This document shows, piece by piece, positions 1-9,630 of a stretch of DNA of 17,845 nt. The stretch covers positions 1 to 17,845 of the forward strand of contig JADGJA010000462.1 in assembly GCA_027596035.1 (NCBI GenBank). The letters run 5' to 3'. A program made the translations under genes and the position numbers. The stretch's first letter is position 1. Each line of letters begins with the position of its first letter. The notes under the pieces were generated by a model. The model was not told the DNA's origin. It made no database searches and saw only the letters and a program-made list of their open reading frames with translations. The stretch comes from Thoreauomyces humboldtii. Its lineage: Eukaryota > Chytridiomycota > Chytridiomycetes > Spizellomycetales > Powellomycetaceae.

Positions 1-723
1 GGGGGCCGGGGGCCTAGGTCCCAACCAGCTAAAATGGGATGGTCAGCTTCCTGTTGTGAAATCTCCTAGCCCTCTCGGTCCTTCTCTCACCGAATGCTTG
101 CTGATAAACCTCTCTATCAGAAAGGTTTGGATTTGCTTGACGGATCTGAACGATCCGAGGTGTGAGGTACGAATGGGGAATGTCGGAATGTCGAAATGGG
201 CGAATGGGCTTGCGATAGTGGAGTGGTTGAACAGAAGGCGCGCTGGCGGACAGGATTTACCGGCTTTTTGCACAGGATTACCAGATGGTAATCCTACGTT
301 CGCACATAGAAAAGTGAGGGGACTGGACTGGTAAATCCTACCTCGAGGGGACTCAAAACGTATGGAGAAGTGCAAGGCTGCGCCACCTTCAGTCCCCTGG
401 CGCAGCAGGGATCGAGTCCCCTCGCGAGGAAAAAATGTGGCGCAGAGGGGACCAAAGGTTATGTTACCGATACACCTGGCGCAATGTAGGCCGCAAGCAA
501 AAAAGACTTTTTGGTGGTGCGTCCCTACCGGTGCTGCAAGAAGGCTTCGCAGGCGTTCCAAGGCCAAAGGGCCAAACGGGGCGGTACTGGTCCGCGGGCC
601 AGGTCCACATAACAGCTGGCGTAGCAGCCCGCATCGCAGTAGTTTACAGTAGTGTATCATCACGTCGTATAGCGGACTGGGTGAACCTCAAAGCATTTCG
701 TCGCCCCCAACCCTCTGGGCGAA
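1..723. other. Non-coding left flank with short inverted repeats
   Basis: I find no supportable gene here. A 206-codon open frame exists on the minus strand (43-663) but it is low-complexity, Arg/Pro/Cys-rich and resembles no family. The stretch holds several inverted repeats: a perfect 10+10 bp palindrome with a 2 nt centre (274-295), outer arms 252-261/330-339 enclosing it, and an 11 bp pair 344-354/414-424. The words aggggac and gtcccct recur between 314 and 452. The 5' leader and promoter of the following hydrolase gene should also lie here; no TATA box or signal-peptide exon was recognised. Confidence 0.5.
252..339. repeat. Nested inverted repeats (hairpin within hairpin)
   Basis: Outer arms aggatttacc (252-261) and ggtaaatcct (330-339) are exact reverse complements. 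Inside them lies aggattacca (274-283), two bases, then tggtaatcct (286-295), also exact. The outer and inner arms resemble each other (aggattacc versus aggatttacc), so this may be two decayed copies of one palindromic word. Confidence 0.7.
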
Positions 724-2509
724 ATGTCCTTCGTCACCCGAACCGGTTCGACGCTCATAGACCCGGACACGAAGCAACCTCTCCGTTTCGTCTCCTTCAA
801 CACCCCGTCTCTCACCCTCAACGATGATCCTACCATGCAAGTCCCGACACCATGGGAACAGGAGGACCTGCTCGAGTCCATCTCGGAAATGGGAGGGAGG
901 GTCGTTCGATCGTATGTCCTGAGTGTCCAGAACTCGAAGGAGACTGCGTCTACCGCAGTCAAGCATATCGTCAAGAAGGGGAACGTCATTGGTCTTCAGG
1001 AGAGCGTCATGAAGGGATTCGACTCCGCTTTGAGCTTGGCTCAGAAAAGGGGCATCAAGGTCATCATCCCGCTCATCGATAGGTGAGCGAAGAGACGCTC
1101 ATACCAGTTGTCTCGGGAGACACGGAGAACTGACGTCCTTGCTCTTGTCAGATGGGAGTGGTGGGGTGGAGTCATGTCCTTCACAGGCCTCGTCGACCAA
1201 ACATTGCACAACTCGCCGAACGACTTTTTCACCAACCGGCCCGTGATTGACGCCTTCAAGAGCGTCGTCGGTCAGCTCCTGAATCGGAACAACACTGTCA
1301 CGGGAGTTCTTTACAAGAACGATCCTACCATCCTCGCTTTTGAGACTGGAAACGAACTGGAAAACAATGGCGCCCAGGTGCCCTCCAGCTGGACCTCCGA
1401 GATTGCCGCTTACATCAAATCCCAGGACGCCAATCATCTCGTCATGGATGGAAGCTTCACAAAGAACGGTGTGCAGTCCTGGGCGCCAGAGATTCTGCAG
1501 AACTCCAACATTGACATCTATAGGTGAGAGTCAGTCTGTGGTGTTTGAACGATAGATGGACAGTTTGCTGATTGATCTTGATACACATAGCAACCATTAC
1601 TACCGACATCTCTCCCTCTCCACCGTCGAATGCATCGGAATAGCACTTCTCGGATGTCTCGCTCTTTCCGCTCTCCTCCTCGCTTTCATCACCTGGTGCT
1701 TCCCGCGTCGCGTCAGCTGGATCAAAGTCCCACCGTATAGCACTGGCGTTGGTCGTCGTGCCAAGCGTCGGCAATGCATCACGGTCTTCATCACCCTCAT
1801 CCTCATCGCCGCCGGGGTCGGCGGTATCGTCGCCGTCATCCTTCATCGCATTCCCAATCCCTATTACGGAGCGCTCAGCGCGTCCGACGCCGGCCGGGTA
1901 GCCGCCGCCAACAAGGTCTTCATCTCGGGAGAGTTCGGGCTCGCCTCCGTAGCCTCCATGCAGGACGTCATGTCCAACGTCGTCTCGGGCGTCCCTGCGT
2001 TCGCGGGTGCCCTGGTCTGGTCCCTTCGCGGCCACTCGACGAAAGGAGGATTCTATACCCATCCCGAGATGCAAGGGTACGACTCGTACCACTATCCGGG
2101 ATTCCCGTCGGCTCAGGGGTTCGGAGGCGACGAGATCGCCATCGTGCAGGCCGTTCGGTCGGCCGCCTCCAAGGTGGCGACTCTGACCGGATTCGCCGTT
2201 CCTCCCGCCGCGGCACCGACCGGAAAACCCGTGTTCTTGAACGCGACGTCCACCGCACTCCGATGGCAAGGCGTAACAGGCGCAACTGGATACGATCTGT
2301 ACAGGACGGATCAATCTCCTACGTCCTCGGATCTCGCCAATTGGACGTATCTCGCAAAAAACGTAAAGGACAATGTGGATCAGAAGTCCTCGTCGCCGAT
2401 ATTCACGGACGCTTCGGCAAAGGCTGGCACCACGTATTCGTATCTGGTCCTGGCGAGGAACGATGTCGGCACTGGGCCGTCTAGCGACATCGTCGTTCTC
2501 ACTGCGTAG
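724..2509 (+). CDS. GH5-like glycoside hydrolase with internal transmembrane hairpin and C-terminal FN3-like domain
   Basis: Three exons: 724-1082, 1152-1523, 1591-2509 (549 aa). Introns are 69 and 67 nt (GTGAGC...TGTCAG, GTGAGA...CATAG); both joins preserve frame and restore motifs (IIPLIDR|WEWWGG; DIY|SNHYY). The fold is a clan-A TIM barrel of GH5 (mannanase/cellulase-like): FVSFNTPSL near residue 25, MGGRVVRSY near 56, acid/base Glu188 in ETGNE, SNHYY at 244-248, nucleophile Glu358 in ISGEFG, then LVWSLRGH. Between SNHYY and the nucleophile sit two hydrophobic segments (about 258-281 and 306-328) flanked by basic clusters RR and RRAKRR. Residues from about 450 form a fibronectin-III-like domain. 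No N-terminal signal peptide is visible from this ATG; the frame is open back to 685, so an upstream exon ending in AG near 693 is possible. Substrate (mannan or beta-glucan) cannot be told from sequence. Confidence 0.85.
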
Positions 2510-2667
2510 TGATCATCGTTGAAACTTGATCCCCGGAAACGTTCGCGTATTCTCCCTTCTTTATCCCTGACCCCTCGTGCGCCCCCATGTCATCGTTCCA
2601 TACCTCTCTGTTACCTTAGAATCATGCTAGACCAAACCTTTCTGTATTCCCTTTTGTACATGTTGCG

Positions 2668-2673
2668 AATAAA
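2668..2673 (+). promoter_or_regulatory. Polyadenylation signal AATAAA
   Basis: A canonical AATAAA lies about 160 nt past the stop of the GH5-like gene, in an AT-richer 3' flank. It is the only perfect hexamer I noticed downstream of a gene in this window. Confidence 0.5.
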
Positions 2674-2812
2674 GCGTTCACCGTTCTTTGATACATCCTT
2701 GCTCGTTGCCCTCTAGTGCACTCGCTCCCTGCGGCAAAAATGCAAAGCCAGCCGATGGAAAATATTCAGAAATATCCATGGGGGCACAGGCAATCGCATT
2801 CAAGTAAGGGTG

Positions 2813-2886
2813 TGCTCCCTATCAGGGTTGAACTGATGACCTTCGCGTTATTAGCACGACGCTACTACCAACTGAGCTAAGGGAGC
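2813..2886 (-). tRNA. tRNA-Ile (anticodon AAT), copy 1
   Basis: Read on the minus strand, 74 nt, no intron. Acceptor arms GCTCCCT/AGGGAGC pair fully, discriminator A. Anticodon loop CTAATAA gives AAT (plus-strand positions 2850-2852). Anticodon stem TCGTG/CGCGA and T stem ATCAG/CTGAT pair; T loop is TTCAACC. A box (TAGCTCAGTTGG) and B box (GTTCAACCC) are present. The D stem GCTC/TAGC has one mismatch (C13 against T22), and the nearest T4 run downstream is about 50 nt away (2759-2762), so expression or stability may be lower than for copy 2. Confidence 0.9.
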
Positions 2887-2954
2887 ATGCCCATACCTCG
2901 ACTTTGCAGGCATATAACCAAAAAAGTAAGCCACGTTCGATCTCGGGGTGTCTC

Positions 2955-3018
2955 AAGGGGTGTTCCCACGAACTTCCAACAAGCCAAAGGGGTGTTCCCA
3001 CGAACTTCCAACAAGCCA
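2955..3018. repeat. Exact 32-bp tandem duplication
   Basis: Positions 2955-2986 and 2987-3018 are identical, beginning aaggggtgttcccacg. The unit lies in the 5' flank of tRNA copy 1 and is not present as a pair in the matching flank of copy 2, so it arose after the tRNA-flank duplication. Confidence 0.95.
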
Positions 3019-3077
3019 TACCGCTTTCCATGCAGATCATTGTGGTAGTTTAAAAAACCTGGACAAACTTTGAAAGC

Positions 3078-3087
3078 CCCCCCCCCT
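3078..3087. repeat. Poly-C tract
   Basis: A run of about ten C (after gaaagc) in intergenic DNA. It is prone to sequencing and replication slippage; length should not be trusted to the base. Confidence 0.6.
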
Positions 3088-3168
3088 ACTGCGTTTTCTG
3101 GGTTCTCGAAACGGAGGATGATAGTCGACGGCAATATGAGGGGGCCTTTTCGAATGCTGGCAGATATG

Positions 3169-3218
3169 AAGCCAGGCAGCGGACACGGATAGCGCATATT
3201 AAGCCAGGCAGCGGACAC
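3169..3218. repeat. 18-bp direct repeat with 32-bp period
   Basis: The word aagccaggcagcggacac occurs at 3169-3186 and again at 3201-3218. Start-to-start distance is 32 bp, the same as the tandem unit at 2955-3018, although the sequences differ. Confidence 0.9.
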
Positions 3219-3431
3219 CGCGAGATTTACGATCGCTCATAGAACTCCAAGGCAGTGAGGCAAAGATGGCTATGGGGAGTCCCGTCGTACATCGCCAAGG
3301 GCAGTCTTGCTCGAGGAGCAGGACAAGTGCATACCATGCCGTAGACTTCAGCCCACTCGACAACGGAAATACAGTCCCGAGCATGCCAAAACCTTGCAAA
3401 ACTCATGTCGACAGACAGGGGGATGTGCCTG

Positions 3432-3436
3432 AAAAA
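3432..3436 (-). terminator. RNA polymerase III terminator of tRNA-Ile copy 2
   Basis: On the minus strand a run of five T lies 6 nt past the discriminator base of the tRNA at 3443-3516, the usual Pol III stop signal. Confidence 0.75.
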
Positions 3437-3442
3437 TGAGCG

Positions 3443-3516
3443 TGCTCCCTACCAGGGTCGAACTGGTGACCTTGGCGTTATTAGCACCACGCTCTGACCA
3501 ACTGAGCTAAGGGAGC
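3443..3516 (-). tRNA. tRNA-Ile (anticodon AAT), copy 2
   Basis: Minus strand, 74 nt, no intron. Acceptor GCTCCCT/AGGGAGC, D stem GCTC/GAGC, anticodon stem TGGTG/CGCCA, loop CTAATAA (anticodon AAT at plus-strand 3480-3482), T stem ACCAG/CTGGT, T loop TTCGACC, discriminator A: all stems pair. A and B boxes are canonical and a T5 terminator follows at once. The A34 would be edited to inosine to read all three-codon Ile sets (ATT, ATC, ATA), as known for eukaryotic tRNA-Ile(AAT). Confidence 0.95.
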
Positions 3517-4832
3517 ATGCCCGACATTGGCGTTTTGGGTAAATCAGCAGATTCAAGCCACGCTTCTTTCGGGTGTCTAAACGTGGCTTCGCCCGAAAGC
3601 CATGCCGCTATCCCTGCAGATCACCGCAGCAAGCCTCTTTCGAGCCTACACTAAATAGGTAAAATGCAGTCGCTACTGTAGTAGGTACAGTACTCATGAA
3701 AGCATCGAGCAGATTGGCAACCGATCGGAAGGGGTCAGTTCGTCTCTTGCTGTTTGAAGCAATCTACTTTGGCGGTGCGAATCACAAGCCTGCTTCCGAC
3801 TCCGTCATCCAATTTTGCTAATACATCTCGCGTAAAAGCGTCGCGTGCGACAGCAGCCGAGTAGAAGAAGGAAATTCAACAGAAGAAGGCGGACAGTATC
3901 GGTTCGTCTGAGGGTTCCACCTTGCTTCCGGCAACGAATTGGTCAGGTGTTGCTGTGCCTCAAAAACCACGACCATGCGACTTCAGAAGCAGGTCAGAGG
4001 GTCCGATGTGCGGAAACACTATCCTTCTAGATGAGTCCATACAATTTCTGAAGCGTAATGTGCTTATCATGGATGTACTCTAGATTGATGTCAAAGCACC
4101 GCAGAACATGCACTCTGTCGGATGGCACCTGGCGAATTGCAAAACGACGCTCTGGTACATATATCAATGAACAAGGAGAAAACACTACAGTACGCTAGCC
4201 CATGACGGTGTCTCAGTGAGCGTGCGGGATGCCCGAGGAGCTTCGAAAGTCTCCAGCAAGAACATCTACTCGATGGCTTTGGTTGTGAGGGGGACAACAA
4301 CGAACGGTCGAGTCAAGAGGAAGGCGGCGCGACACCGAGACCGTTGGGTCGTGTCCGAAGGCATTGGACTCGGTTGTCCCCCTTCCCTTGCATCTTCCTC
4401 CTCCCCGTGTATCCGACCCAAAGCGACCCCTTCACTCGTCAGCCCCTCCCTTTCAGCCGTCCTCATCCATTCGTTACGTTACGGCATCCAAGTCTCCCCG
4501 CCCGTCTCGCATATAGCCATTGTCATCATCTTGCATCTGTCCCGCTCCACTCCACCCCACTGCCTCCTCCACTGCGCTCCGACCCTGCTCCGACTCTGTC
4601 GCGTCATCCCCCCGCAAGGCCACGCCACACGCTCCTGCAAATACGAGGCGCCTGCTGCCAGGTCCAGGACAGGCCAGCAGTCTCTCTCCCTATCATCGTT
4701 GACCTCTAAAAAGTAGAACTCGCTTTCCTCGGGAGCCATGCTCCCCGGCTTTGTCTTCTGAGAGCTTCCTGCCCTTCTGCTCTTCCCCTGTGCTAGTTCC
4801 GAAACCGTCACGGCCTGCACCTTTGACGACCT
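3517..4832. other. Gene-poor stretch and DBF4 upstream region
   Basis: The first ~110 bp (to about 3625) match, in blocks, the 5' flank of tRNA copy 1 (for example 3597-3623 against 3014-3040). Two overlapping hairpins occur at 3555-3599: aagccacg/cgtggctt and ctttcggg/cccgaaag, which cannot both form. From about 3630 to 4300 I recognise no gene on either strand. From about 4370 to 4830 the plus strand is strongly pyrimidine-rich (CT runs, few G), typical of a fungal core promoter and 5' leader, here for DBF4. No ACGCGT (MCB-type) cell-cycle box was seen in it. Confidence 0.55.
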
Positions 4833-7800
4833 ATGGTCGGTTCCGAGTCGGAGGGCCCCGCCTCGGGTCGACCACCGACATCCACACTCATCACTCCGCG
4901 CGTTTCCAAGGACCGTACCGTCAACTTCTCGACTCCCGCCCCAGTGGGGCAAACCATCCGCGGTCTCATCGATGACGCGAAGCGACAAGGGCAGGCCGTG
5001 CTTCCGTCCTCGTACAAAACCCCGGTCACCTTCTCCCGTCCCTTCGGTTATGCGAGCTCGATCTCCGGCCGTGGAACCTCCTCGCATGGTCTTCTCAGTA
5101 GCGTTCCTGGCAAGGGCAGGCCCATCCTAGGCTCGAACAATACCCCGACGAGAGTCGGGGGCGAGACATGGAACGCGAGTGCTCCTTGCACTGCGAAAAA
5201 GTCCTTGTCGGCCACACCCATATCTCAAAGGCTCAGCAGCGTGCGAGCATCCCTGAAGGATGATGCCAACACGCCGAACAATAGAACAACTGGACCTGCC
5301 ATCACTCAATCACTGAAACCCAACGCAGTCTTTGCTACCCCGCAGACGCCCACGAGAAAGCGGACTCCATCGAAGCAGCGACCCGCAGCGACGCAAATCA
5401 ACAGCGCCAACAGGGAGGCGGTCATAGCACAGACCAAGGAGAGGATCAGGACGTTCAGATTCTTCTTCGATTGCTCCGATCCTCGCGTCACGGCCGAAGC
5501 AGCCAAGCAAGTGAAGGAAGTGGGCGGGGTAAGCAGATGCGAGGTTCCTCACCGTGTCGAGGTGAACATCACGTGCCTAACCGTCTGTTCAAAGCGGGTA
5601 GAGCTGTTTCTGAACAAATCCATCACGCATCTGGTCACCACGCAACCACTTCCACTGGATGTCGGAACGTCAAAGGCTCAGCCCAAGACGCCGACGAAGA
5701 GCCCTGGCGGTCGATTCCTGGAAAAGAAAACGACCCGAGGGAAAGGGGTGGACGATAAGATATCCATCGCCAAGAAGTTTGGCGCTCAACTCTGGACTCT
5801 TCAACGTGAGTTGGATCGCTTGAGAAGTTGAGGGAATCGGCCGTGTCTCATCCAGGCGTTGGAACGAGCAGGGTTCCAGTCGATCATGAAGGCTATCCAG
5901 GGTGAAGAAGCTCCTCGGAAGCTGCGGGACCACCTTCGTGATGAGCGGATCTATGGCATCTCTACGACGCGAAACATAGAGGGGAAGGCCAGCTTTCATC
6001 CTTTTGTGGGGCGGTACTTGCTCGTGGAGGACACGTCGGACCTCTATCGACCGATTCATGTCAAAGAGTACAAGGAACCGAAAGACCCATGTGACCCACC
6101 CTGGCCGGTGATACAATTCAAGGACCGACAAGGACGATGTGCATTTCTGCACTACTCGGACACCGACGGTCCCGCCGTCGAGGAGAGTGATGATGCTGCT
6201 TCCCCTTCCAAGGCAGGGCTCCTGATAGATAGAGTGCCCGTGGTGCTGGAGAACTTTGACAAATCCTCGGACGACGAAGGGCAGGAGAATGCTCTACCTG
6301 CGCAAACGTACCACGGCGTGTCTGCGGCATCCGGCCTCGTGTCCATGTCCGCCGCACTGCCACAGCGCATGGCCGCGGCAAAAACGGCGACCGTGAAGCG
6401 GCTTGGGGAACGGCAGCTGACCGTCAAGCCGAAGAAGGAAGGCATCACGAAACCGAAGAAGACTCCGGAGCAGCCTCGACGGGATGATGGCGTACCCGGC
6501 AAAGCATTCTACACGCGGCCGGGGTATTGCGAGAACTGTAACGTCAAGTATGATGTATACACAGAGGTACGAGGCCGGTGTTCCATATCCGCTACAAAGC
6601 AGTCCACTCACACCATTTGGTGGCACGCAGCATGTAGGATCCACTGTACATAAAACATGGTTATCGCAAGCAAGCTTTTTGGAACTAGACAACCTCTTAG
6701 GAAAGCTCTCGAGGCCACCGAGAGTGGAATCAGCCATCGATAGCGCACAGAACGCAGGCGTCACTGTCAGCGACAACTTTGGACAAGAAACGGGCAGCGG
6801 GTGTTCCCAGAAGGACGAAGCAGTCTTGCTTTCTCCTGGTAGCACGGAGGACCCTTCTCCTCAACCACAACCCGACGAAAACCCTTTTCTGGAGCCAGAG
6901 ATTTCAAAAACTTGCACGATACCCCTGGTTCGGCGTCGCTCTCTCTCCAAAGAGGTTCGGGCCCTGGCGCCCCTTCATCCACCAGCAGCCAAAGACAAGC
7001 CCGAAAATCAGTCAGCTCAGATGGCCAGAGAGCAAACCGAGCGAGCAGACCTTGCGCCTAGCCCTATTACGAAAGCAAGAAGGCGAAGTATCGCAGGTAG
7101 CACTCCCTTCCATCGAAAGCAGTTGCACCTCTTCTACGATCCGAATACAACCAGTCCCGTTCCCTCAGTCGCGCAGACGCCGGGACAGTCGTCAGAGCAG
7201 GACAACCAACCCGCTGGGATCAAGCGCTCCGGGGAGGTGATTGAGCGGAAAGTCAAAAAGATTCGCCTGATCCTTGGTCCACCGCCCAAGGGGTATTGCA
7301 GTCCGCATCGGAATCCGGGCCGTGCTCACCAAATCGAGTTTGGAACTCCACGTCTCAGCGAGCTGTCTTCTGCTCCCGGCTATCCGGTAGACGTCCCGCA
7401 AGACAAACCGAAGGCGCCGGAAGTCGGAAGGCATTCAAAGCCGCCCACTGACGACGCTTCACCAACAACCACAATCAAAGACCATGCCATCGAGCTTCCG
7501 TCCCCGAGCGAAGAAAGCTCCTCGACAACTCTTCCAACAATAGGCGTATCGGTGGCACAAAGGTTGGAATCGCCTCCTGAATCATGTATTGCGAAGCAAC
7601 CCGAGGCTGTCGCCACTTGCCTCGACAGGCATGCGTCGGTGCCCATCACCCCGGCCGACACTATCATTAGCGGTCCCGTCGCCCGACAGCACCAACCACA
7701 CGTTTCAAGTGATTTTTTGCGGACCGTTCTCAACGAGGAAGACATGATGCCGGGGTCGTGGGGCACACCTCTGTACCGATCACTGTCAAGAGCTTGGCCG

Positions 7801-8901
7801 ATGCTGATCGAGTCCGGTTCGATCGTGAAAGAGGCGGATGCTGCGATTAAAGAACATGCATACGAGGAGCCAGAGAAGAAACGGGTCACACCTGGGAGCA
7901 AGGTGGAAGGGAATCTTGTGGTGAACGCGATGGACGACCCCGTCACGCCCGAAAACCACACGGAAGCTGCTCAAGGTTCCGAAGAGGGAACAGGCAATTC
8001 ATTGTCGATCGCGCCGGATGAGCTGGACCTTCCCGACACACCTATGCGTCATTCTACGCGAGAAACTCCGAGGAAGCGACGCAATAGCACCGTCGCCAGG
8101 CCTACCATCGTGTCCGAGACCAGCCTTTCGGATCCCATTCTGGAGACACCAAGGAAGCGCCGTTATGTTCCTCGCAGTAGCTTTACGACACAGAGAGTCC
8201 GAACGCGCACGGCTGACGCGCCACAGCTCGTGAACGCCATGCGCGCGACGCCTGAAAGACGCGGTCCCCGCAGCTTGCCTGGTGACGGCAGTAGCGGTAG
8301 CGAAAGTGCTGATACCATTGCTATCGGCTACGTCACGGAAGTCACAGATCTGTTCGGCGCGCCTCTTCCGCATCTGGCAACGACACCGAAGGGCAGCCCC
8401 GTCTTCGCCAGAGCTCCGACGTCGCCGTTCACCCCGCGTTCCATCCGACCGTTCAGTCCTTTACTCGGACGCCGAAACGGCGTCGCTGCGCCCGCTCTCG
8501 TTCGATCCATCAGTCGGCGCTTGCTCGGGACCGCCAAGTCGCCACTGCCTCCACCACCACCACTCGCGGGGCAGCCCACGGCTAGTCCGGGATGGACCAC
8601 GATGAAACCCAAGTTGACGGTGGATCCGGCGTGGTACTCTGAGCTGTGCCACGCCATAGCGTCCGAACCAGTGTCGAGCGACGTCGAAGCGTCCCCGCTC
8701 CGACGACCCCCAGAGCCTCCCATGTCATCCTCGCCGCTGTCATCGGTCAACAGCGAGGATCTTGAACTCGAAAGGCGGATAGCAGCAGCAGCAGCGGCAG
8801 CAGCAGCCGTGATCCCGGCAGAGTCGCCGTCTGCGCGAGCCTTGTCGCGCAAGCGGTCGGCTGGACAGCTGGATGATAGCGGAAAAGCCGCCGCCGGGTA
8901 G
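4833..8901 (+). CDS. DBF4: DBF4/Dfp1-type regulatory subunit of Cdc7 kinase, long C-terminal tail
   Basis: Model: 4833-5528, 5595-5805, 5872-6566, 6631-8901 (1290 aa). Dbf4 binds and activates Cdc7 to fire replication origins in the nucleus. Three family motifs are present. Motif N (BRCT-like), about 204-315: IRTFRFFFD, then KEVGG joined to RVELFLNKSITHLVTT once the 66 nt intron 5529-5594 is removed, then FGAQLWTLQRFQSIM across intron 5806-5871. Motif M, about 359-397: LYRPIHVKEYKEP...PPWP...GRCAFL. Motif C zinc finger: Cys522-x2-Cys525-x9-His535-x5-His541, exact family spacing, completed only by splicing 6567-6630. After it comes FLELDNLL and a ~740-residue disordered Ser/Pro-rich tail with many S/T-P sites, two ETPRKRR repeats and a poly-Ala run near the end. 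Known Dbf4 proteins are about 550-700 aa, so the tail is unusual. Acceptor 5855 was rejected because it breaks frame. Confidence 0.9.
5529..5594 (+). other. In-frame, stop-free 66-nt intron in DBF4
   Basis: GTAAGC donor, branch-like CTAAC 15 nt before a TTCAAAG acceptor. Length is a multiple of three and contains no stop, so an open-frame reading includes 22 extra residues. Removing it joins VGG to RVELFLNKSITHLVTT, the usual GG-[KR]-V...F...ITHLVT core of a BRCT motif; retaining it breaks that core. Confidence 0.85.
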
Positions 8902-9630
8902 GGAGCGAGCAAGACCGAAGGTTTCCTGAACTGCAATTTTACCAATACATACCCTGCTATATCCATCCTCATCTGTCACTAGCCAATATATAACGCGCGA
9001 GTGAACGCCTCTTGGGGTGTATCATTATATGCCCACCCTCCACGCTGCCCTACGGAGAGCGCACTCGCCAACCCAATTTATATAGAGGCGATGCGTCAGC
9101 ACCACAGGCCGAGCGAGACATCAACTGCACAAGGAACCCACCCCAGTCGGATCTGTCGAACGAATCGGTCAGCCCCCGTCCCCGTCTACCCGTCCACGGG
9201 ACGGGGATGACAGTCTCCATCACCTCCTACTCTATTACTGTACGTCACTAATGGCTTCTCAGTAACAGCTAGCGTAGAAGCATCTTTTTTAAAGGCATCG
9301 GCTATCGGACTCGAAGCGCTTCGTAATTGCGTTACTTGAAATGTCCAGAGTGTTGCCGCTTCCCTGACATGTCGTATCTTTGGGGGACGTACAAAGGAAG
9401 GAGGGAATGGAAACGACCGGGCATGAACGAGGGAGAATCTACCGGTGTATGCTCTGAAAAAGGGTAAAAACGAGACGGAACGGAGGCATAAAAATTCATA
9501 GAATGGAAATGGATAATAAGCATAGCGGAATCATGCAAGGTAAGCGAGTTGTGGTTGTGAAAGGGTTAAGAGCGTTCACACTGATGCACTCTCTCTATTT
9601 CCGCTCGGAGTCGCTGTGGGCGAACACCAT
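8902..9630. other. Convergent 3' intergenic region
   Basis: DBF4 ends on the left and the GST gene ends on the right, so this 729 bp carries both 3' flanks. I found no AATAAA, RNA gene or supportable coding segment; the short open frames here have no recognisable motif. Confidence 0.5.

Noticed and set aside
43..663. 206-codon open frame on the minus strand
   Set aside because: Arg/Pro/Cys-rich, no domain or motif, in a repeat-bearing GC-rich region; likely chance.
1457..2314. 285-codon open frame antisense to the GH5-like gene
   Set aside because: It is the shadow of the conserved sense exon; its composition (Gly/Arg/Asp runs) is typical of reversed coding DNA.
3199..3418. Open frames on both strands between the tRNA genes
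   Set aside because: The plus-strand frame looks mildly coding but is short, has no motif and no splice context that extends it.
5806..5855. DBF4 intron 2 ending at the CCAG at 5852-5855
   Set aside because: Phase mismatch with donor 5806. Acceptor 5871 keeps frame and gives LWTLQRFQSIM, which fits the family.
6567..6653. DBF4 reading through to the stop at 6651-6653
   Set aside because: It would end inside the zinc finger; splicing 6567-6630 restores both histidines at exact family spacing.
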